The notes under the pieces: model-generated
What the model saw: only the letters and a program-made list of their open reading frames with translations
Told to the model about the DNA's origin: nothing
Database searches by the model: none
Part shown: piece after piece, positions 5,098 through 8,517 of the stretch
How positions within the stretch are numbered: the first letter of the stretch is position 1
Layout: every line of letters begins with the position of its first letter
Program-made: the position numbers and the translations under genes
NCBI GenBank assembly: GCA_946641515.1
Contig: CAMPBT010000024.1
Location: 1-8,517, forward strand
Direction: 5' to 3'
From: UBA3210 sp002363635
GTDB lineage: Bacteria; Bacillota_I; Bacilli_A; RFN20; CAG-449
DNA: 8,517 bases

Positions 5098-5126
5098 TTT
5101 ACCTTTTGATATTTGCGTGTTAAAAT
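5098..5126 (+). promoter_or_regulatory. Extended -10 promoter of the Cas12a-repeat RNA
   Basis: TTTACC (5098-5103) and TAAAAT (5121-5126) are 17 bp apart, and a TGT just before the -10 makes it an extended -10 element. The predicted start is G5133, exactly where the 5' hairpin GGTTCA...TGAACC begins. That agreement supports both calls. Confidence 0.75.
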
Positions 5127-5150
5127 ATAGAAGGTTCAAATACTGAACCA

Positions 5151-5170
5151 GGATTTCTACTATTGTAGAT
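5151..5170 (+). CRISPR. Single Cas12a (type V-A) direct repeat, mature-handle part
   Basis: GGATTTCTACTATTGTAGAT matches the conserved crRNA handle of Cas12a (AATTTCTACT-N2-4-GTAGAT), with stem TCTAC/GTAGA and tetraloop TATT. Only the first bases differ: GGATTT instead of the usual TAATTT, next to the site where Cas12a cuts its precursor. If 5133-5170 is read as a whole repeat, GGTTCAAA resembles the GTTTCAAA start of full-length type V-A repeats. I found no other copy on either strand, so this is not an array. Confidence 0.88.
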
Positions 5171-5209
5171 GAAAAGCAAATTTGAGTGTAGTGTACAAAT
5201 TTGGTAACC

Positions 5210-5240
5210 AAAAAAAGAGGGGTTTAACCCCTCTTTTTTT
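5210..5240. terminator. Bidirectional terminator shared by the small RNA and the R-M operon
   Basis: GAGGGG (5217-5222) pairs with CCCCTC (5228-5233) around TTTAA, flanked by seven A on the left and seven T on the right. On either strand it is a GC-rich stem followed by a T-run. It ends the rightward Cas12a-repeat RNA and is the first good terminator for the leftward restriction-modification operon. Confidence 0.92.
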
Positions 5241-5284
5241 AATCGTATATATCAAAGTCATCATGATCTTCAATATCCAAATTT

Positions 5285-5331
5285 TAACCGATTGGAATTC
5301 CAATCGGTTAGACTTCTCGACATTATGTCGA
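5285..5331. promoter_or_regulatory. Two adjacent perfect palindromes after the RHH gene
   Basis: A perfect 26-bp palindrome fills 5285-5310 (half-site TAACCGATTGG, centre AATT, thus holding an EcoRI site). A 7-bp inverted repeat TCGACAT-T-ATGTCGA lies at 5317-5331. Neither has a T-tract, so they are not intrinsic terminators. They sit in the 3' end of the restriction operon transcript, 14-60 bases after the ribbon-helix-helix stop codon, and could be binding sites for that protein or mRNA-stabilising stems. Confidence 0.6.
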
Positions 5332-5344
5332 TAAGTTGTATATA

Positions 5345-5521
5345 TTATTTCTCCGTCTTTTCAACAGGAGCAACCTTATTTAGATATTCTTCAAGAGCAA
5401 GTTCAACAATAACAGTTTTGGGAATATGACTCAACTCTGAATAATCGTCAAGTCTTGTCCCTAAATCTTTACGAATTCTGAATGACCTTGCCTCTGCATC
5501 TTTTACTTTAGGTCTTGCCAT
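5345..5521 (-). CDS. Ribbon-helix-helix (Arc/CopG-like) DNA-binding protein
   Basis: This 58-residue protein has a basic start (MARPKVKDAEARS) leading into the strand SFRIRKDLGTRLDDYSELS. The helices that follow (PKTVIVELALEEYLNKV) give the MetJ/Arc ribbon-helix-helix pattern of small dimeric repressors that read palindromes through paired beta strands. It is the last gene of the restriction operon, so it may autoregulate the operon. The candidate sites are the inverted repeat over the operon promoter (8409-8450) and the palindromes at 5285-5331 just after its own stop. I chose ATG 5521, with GGAG ten bases upstream. A GTG at 5530 overlapping the upstream stop (GTGA) would add three residues but has its Shine-Dalgarno too close. 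It differs from the HTH-type controller (C) proteins usual in R-M systems. An antitoxin-like role is possible, but no toxin gene is present. Confidence 0.8.
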   Translation of the reverse strand: MARPKVKDAEARSFRIRKDLGTRLDDYSELSHIPKTVIVELALEEYLNKVAPVEKTEK

Positions 5522-5526
5522 ATTAA

Positions 5527-6537
5527 TCACGCTCCAATCTGCAAATCAGATAAAATTTGCTCTGATTTATCCATTATCTGTTTCATATAATCTTCCATAT
5601 ACTGCCAGTCAGGTTCACCTATTGATGTGGTAGGAAGCCATATCATAGTATCAACAAGTTTATCCTTATTACCCATATTGGAATATTCCCAATCACTGCA
5701 AGCCTTGCGAATTAAAGTGCAAATATATTTCCCGTTTAATTCATTAAGGTTATCATTCCTTAACATCATTATAGATGAACCTGCACCGCCACGACCAAGG
5801 AATTTATCCTCTTGATAGAAAGCGTAACCATCAACAGCACTCACAGTAATACAACCACATTCATCGTAATCATTATCATCTTTTGGCTTTAAATAAGCTG
5901 TAACTCCATTATTGAAATTCCCAGAGGCTACAAAAGGCATATCACCTTCATCATAATTTCGTGAACTTCTTGAAGCAGGTCTGCTTACATCAAACAAATC
6001 ACCAATTCTGAACTCACCCCATCCACTTACATCAATCAGATGCTTTGTATTATCGGCTTTTTTCAGATTTTCAAGGCTTTTTTCAGATTCTTCCATTACA
6101 GCCTTCATATAGGATTCCATATAATCCCAATCAGGCTGGCCATCTGATGTGGTGGGGAGTGAAATACTGTCATTGCTAACACGTTCCTTAAAAGCCTTTA
6201 CTTTGAATGAATATTTCCATTTATTCTGTCTAATAGCAGACGCAATAAATAATCCAGACAACTCATTCATCTTTTCGTGGTGTAATATCGTAATTTCATC
6301 ACTCGCTGTAAAATCACCTTTTGCATAAAAAGCATCACCAAAAGTTGTTACAACCAAAGCATCATTATCAACAAATAAAGGATTACTAATATAATCAGTA
6401 ACTCCGTTATTATCTAAAGAAGCAGAATAATAAGGTAAATTACCATCTTCGTGATTACCGACTACGTGTCTCTGACCTCGGCTAACAATAAACAAATCTT
6501 CAATCTTAAATTTTGTCCAAGCACTTGTATCAATCAT
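5527..6537 (-). CDS. Specificity subunit (S) of a BcgI-like R-M system
   Basis: This protein of about 336 residues is built as two homologous halves, each a target recognition domain plus a helical conserved region. Half 1 starts at IDTSAWTKFKIEDLFIVSRG and half 2 at IDVSGWGEFRIGDLFDVSR. Each ends with a near-copy of LPTTSxGxPDWxYMExYMK and then a coiled-coil helix. Two TRDs imply a bipartite DNA target read by this subunit for the enzyme encoded upstream. The size and pairing match BcgI, whose S subunit is about 340 residues. ATG 6537 follows GGTGG and overlaps the upstream stop by eight bases; a GTG at 6546 is a weaker alternative. The TRDs are the variable part, so the recognised sequence cannot be inferred. 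The ribbon-helix-helix gene follows five bases later. It is intact, with no frameshift seen. Confidence 0.88.
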   Translation of the reverse strand: MIDTSAWTKFKIEDLFIVSRGQRHVVGNHEDGNLPYYSASLDNNGVTDYISNPLFVDNDALVVTTFGDAFYAKGDFTASDEITILHHEKMNELSGLFIASAIRQNKWKYSFKVKAFKERVSNDSISLPTTSDGQPDWDYMESYMKAVMEESEKSLENLKKADNTKHLIDVSGWGEFRIGDLFDVSRPASRSSRNYDEGDMPFVASGNFNNGVTAYLKPKDDNDYDECGCITVSAVDGYAFYQEDKFLGRGGAGSSIMMLRNDNLNELNGKYICTLIRKACSDWEYSNMGNKDKLVDTMIWLPTTSIGEPDWQYMEDYMKQIMDKSEQILSDLQIGA

Positions 6538-8335
6538 TTGAACCACCGCCTATCTTGATATTAACGCCAGTATCATCAGATGTTACTTCACTACTATACA
6601 GAGCAGCGTTGAGCAGCTTCTCACCAAACTCTTTGGTATCAATGCCTTTCTTGAAGCAGATATAATCCATAGCAGTCTTCTTAAAGTCTTCCTCTGAAAT
6701 CTCAAAAGGCTTTTCAGGCATCTGGTATGACAGATGTTCAGAAGGATTTATCCATTGTGCTGTATTATGCTTTGTATCACGAAGTTTACTGATACTATCA
6801 ATCCAATAATCTTCGATAGCTTTCCACTTATGTTTAATGTCCTGTCTACCCTCATTCTTAACGGTTTCAAGACCATCATCTTCAATATAGCATCCAAAAA
6901 TTTCCTGTCCGTCTTGAGGCTGTCCTGTCTTAAATACAAAGATAGAAGTAGTAACACCTACATTAAAGAATAAATTTTCAGGCAGCTTGATAATCTTCGT
7001 AAGCGTATGATTTTCAAGAATACGCTTAATCTGTTTTTTAGATGCTTTTTCCAACTTCTTATCAGGCAAGATAAATGCACAATCTGTTCCTGCCTTAACA
7101 GAATCAAGAACATTCTCAACAATGAGCATACAACCATATTTGTTCTCATAAGGTGGGTTCATCAGAACCTTTGTGATAGGCTTTGATTTAATCCACTCAC
7201 ACGCTGAATCTGTTCTCATATCATTTTGCTCAAGATTTGTCTTACCGTCTTTATGAATCAGCATATTAGCACAGGCAAGAGCATAAATTTCTTTGTCGAA
7301 CTCAATGCCGAATAGATGCTCTTTACGGATTTTCTTTGCCTTGTTGGTATTATAACCACCTGCCTCACGCATCATATTAGACATACCCTTAACAAGAAAA
7401 GCACCCGAACCACAAGTAAAATCTCCAAGATAATCATTCTGTGTCACACCAATAAGACGATACATAAATGATGTGATGTGTTCAGGAGTAAAGACCTGAC
7501 CTGCTTCAGATTTCTTTTTATATCTATTGAACTCATTGAAGAAAATACCCATGACATCTTCACCACGCCATTCATTAGAATTGACGCAATCAGATATAGT
7601 ACAGACATCATCAATAAAATCATTGATAGCTTTCTGATTTTCAATATAGTTCATTTCAATCTTCTGATAAACATCTTCCAAAATATGTAACTTCATATTC
7701 TGCTGTTTACTATCTTCCAAAGATTTATTGATGGTACTTAAAATCTGACCGTGAAGCATTGAGAAATCTCTATCTTTTAGACTTTCAAGCCTTGCTCCGT
7801 ATCTTTGAGCAACCAATGCACAGGCTGTGAAAATCATACGGTGATACAAGTTCTTAACGCCAAAATTTACATGAAGATTATTATTGATACTACGAGTAAC
7901 ATCATAAATCTTCTGTGTTGGGATTCCCTGCTCATTTACCAAATCAATATAAAATTTCTTAGGCTGAATTTCATTCGGAATATCAATAGGCTCATTATTA
8001 AAAAAACCAGCAGTTTTGTATCCATTGTGAAGGATACCAACGACTTTCTTCCATCCTGCATCCATAAGAATCTGACAGTTCTTCTTGATTTCATCAACAA
8101 TCTTTTTAGTGCCGATGTCCTCATTACTATTTTTAGTTTCAAGCAGAATAGCGACAGCATTTTTGTTATCAGGAATATACCATCCATCGGGCTTATCTGA
8201 TACACCCTTAATGCCCAACTGATTAAAGGTGGTAATCTGCCCTGTTCCCTGCTGAATACCTTTTTCCTTTTTATTGAAGCCAAGAGCAATCTTATCAGCG
8301 TCTCTAACTTCATCTTCGGTTAAAAACTGTGCCAT
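6530..8335 (-). CDS. BcgI-like fused restriction nuclease / adenine methyltransferase
   Basis: This 601-residue bifunctional RM subunit combines cleavage and N6-adenine methylation, with target choice supplied by the S subunit encoded next. The N-terminal nuclease shows a PD-(D/E)xK site: P49-D50 in DKPDGWY and E66-T-K68 in ILLETKN. A helical linker (about 150-275) follows, then a gamma-class methylase: QVFTP (280-284), SAM-binding motif I DFTCGSGAF (305-313), GIEFD (343-347) and catalytic NPPY (393-396). There is no separate HsdR gene and no helicase domain, which excludes ordinary type I. Length, order and the separate S match BcgI-type (IIB) enzymes, which need both subunits and cut on both sides of a bipartite site. 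ATG 8335 has AAAGGA ten bases upstream. Base composition is less AT-rich than the integrase operon, suggesting separate acquisition. All core residues are present, so it is probably active. Confidence 0.9.
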   Translation of the reverse strand: MAQFLTEDEVRDADKIALGFNKKEKGIQQGTGQITTFNQLGIKGVSDKPDGWYIPDNKNAVAILLETKNSNEDIGTKKIVDEIKKNCQILMDAGWKKVVGILHNGYKTAGFFNNEPIDIPNEIQPKKFYIDLVNEQGIPTQKIYDVTRSINNNLHVNFGVKNLYHRMIFTACALVAQRYGARLESLKDRDFSMLHGQILSTINKSLEDSKQQNMKLHILEDVYQKIEMNYIENQKAINDFIDDVCTISDCVNSNEWRGEDVMGIFFNEFNRYKKKSEAGQVFTPEHITSFMYRLIGVTQNDYLGDFTCGSGAFLVKGMSNMMREAGGYNTNKAKKIRKEHLFGIEFDKEIYALACANMLIHKDGKTNLEQNDMRTDSACEWIKSKPITKVLMNPPYENKYGCMLIVENVLDSVKAGTDCAFILPDKKLEKASKKQIKRILENHTLTKIIKLPENLFFNVGVTTSIFVFKTGQPQDGQEIFGCYIEDDGLETVKNEGRQDIKHKWKAIEDYWIDSISKLRDTKHNTAQWINPSEHLSYQMPEKPFEISEEDFKKTAMDYICFKKGIDTKEFGEKLLNAALYSSEVTSDDTGVNIKIGGGSND

Positions 8336-8386
8336 ATAATCAAAGTCCTTTCATACAAAATTAAGCAGATAATATCTACTTCTTGT

Positions 8387-8415
8387 AATATATCAGAAAA
8401 AAATAATTAATGCAA
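8387..8415 (-). promoter_or_regulatory. Sigma-A promoter of the restriction-modification operon
   Basis: On the minus strand TTGCAT (8410-8415) and TATATT (8387-8392) are 17 bp apart, with an expected start near 8380, about 45 bases before the RM start codon. The -35 box lies inside the left arm of the 8409-8450 inverted repeat, so a protein on that repeat would block RNA polymerase. I see no gene in 8336-8517 beyond these signals. Confidence 0.8.
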
Positions 8416-8450
8416 TACAAAACAATAAATAAATTATTAAGTATTGCATT
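8409..8450. repeat. 10-bp inverted repeat over the R-M promoter (operator candidate)
   Basis: AATGCAATAC (8409-8418) and GTATTGCATT (8441-8450) are exact reverse complements 22 bp apart, centre-to-centre 32 bp or about three helical turns. The left arm covers the -35 box. This is the kind of paired site a dimeric repressor could bridge; the ribbon-helix-helix protein at the end of the operon is the obvious candidate. Confidence 0.6.
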
Positions 8451-8517
8451 TATAATTATTGTCTATATTCGCATATATTTCTGTGAGGACACAAAACACT
8501 ACAATAATATGTTTCAG

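Larger units (their letters stand above)
5133..5240 (+). ncRNA. Solitary Cas12a-repeat RNA (Racr-like or guide-like)
   Basis: This ~105-nt unit has its own promoter and terminator. In order it has a 5' hairpin GGTTCA-AATAC-TGAACC (5133-5149), a type V-A repeat (5151-5170), a 39-nt spacer-like segment (5171-5209) and the terminator hairpin. There is only one repeat and no cas gene in the window. Known precedents are phage solitary repeat units that titrate Cas proteins (RNA anti-CRISPRs, Racr) and CreA-type guides that steer Cas effectors to a promoter. The spacer contains the self-complementary octamer CAAATTTG twice (5177-5184 and 5196-5203), able to form an 8-bp stem over guide positions 7-14. 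This is unusual for a working guide and favours a decoy role. I found no PAM-flanked match in the window by eye. Start and processing are predicted. Confidence 0.8.

Noticed and set aside
5243..5283. Short minus-strand acidic frame ending DHDDFDIYD before the shared terminator
   Set aside because: It has no ribosome binding site, is 13-14 codons long and has a stop directly upstream. A decayed C-terminus is possible but unprovable here.
6530..8335. Reading the right-hand operon as an ordinary type I hsdM/hsdS pair
   Set aside because: The methylase carries its own N-terminal PD-ExK nuclease and there is no HsdR/helicase gene, which fits BcgI-like systems better.
8371..8393. Cas12a-repeat-like AATATCTACTTCTTGTAATAT at the R-M promoter
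   Set aside because: The 3' half lacks GTAGA, so the stem cannot fully form, and it coincides with the -10 region. It is most likely chance.

Overview
The window is AT-rich DNA with strong AAGGAGG-type ribosome binding sites, compact operons with ATGA-type overlaps, sigma-A promoters and T-tailed hairpins. This fits a low-GC Firmicute, probably a gut or rumen Clostridia/Lachnospiraceae-type bacterium or its phage. The genus cannot be fixed from the sequence. It looks like the late-gene/lysogeny junction of a temperate phage, or a close derivative, that carries defence-related cargo.

Left (1-1407, + strand): the 3' end of a tail fibre gene, a kelch-repeat tail/receptor-binding protein, and a strong terminator. 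Next (1408-1699): a gene-free, repeat-containing stretch at the 3' end of the integrase gene, where attP would be expected. 1700-4681 (- strand): one leftward operon from a near-consensus promoter at 4739-4767. In order it encodes a secreted 3D-domain protein, a 52-residue membrane/coiled-coil protein, a 38-residue protein, a degenerate ThyX-fold protein, a small Xis and a Tn916-type tyrosine integrase. Tail genes directly abut the integrase with no bacterial gene between them, which suggests a circular or packaged phage rather than a prophage split at its attachment site.

The 4700-5340 intergenic region is the most interesting part. It holds two compact non-coding transcription units, each with its own promoter and terminator. 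The second (about 5133-5240) contains a single Cas12a (type V-A) crRNA repeat, GGATTTCTACTATTGTAGAT at 5151-5170. The repeat is preceded by a 5' hairpin and followed by a self-complementary spacer-like segment and a terminator. No cas gene and no second repeat are present. It resembles the solitary repeat units that act as RNA anti-CRISPRs, or a CreA-like regulatory guide. The first unit (about 4853-4949) is unidentified but shares short collinear blocks with the tail of the second.

Right (5345-8335, - strand): a BcgI-like restriction-modification operon. A fused nuclease-methyltransferase (PD-ExK plus gamma-class adenine methylase) is followed by a two-TRD specificity subunit and a ribbon-helix-helix protein. 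Its promoter overlaps one arm of a 10-bp inverted repeat. The operon converges on the Cas12a-repeat RNA and shares its bidirectional terminator. Together, the right half pairs a DNA-cleaving defence system with a probable Cas12a-directed RNA on what appears to be a temperate phage.
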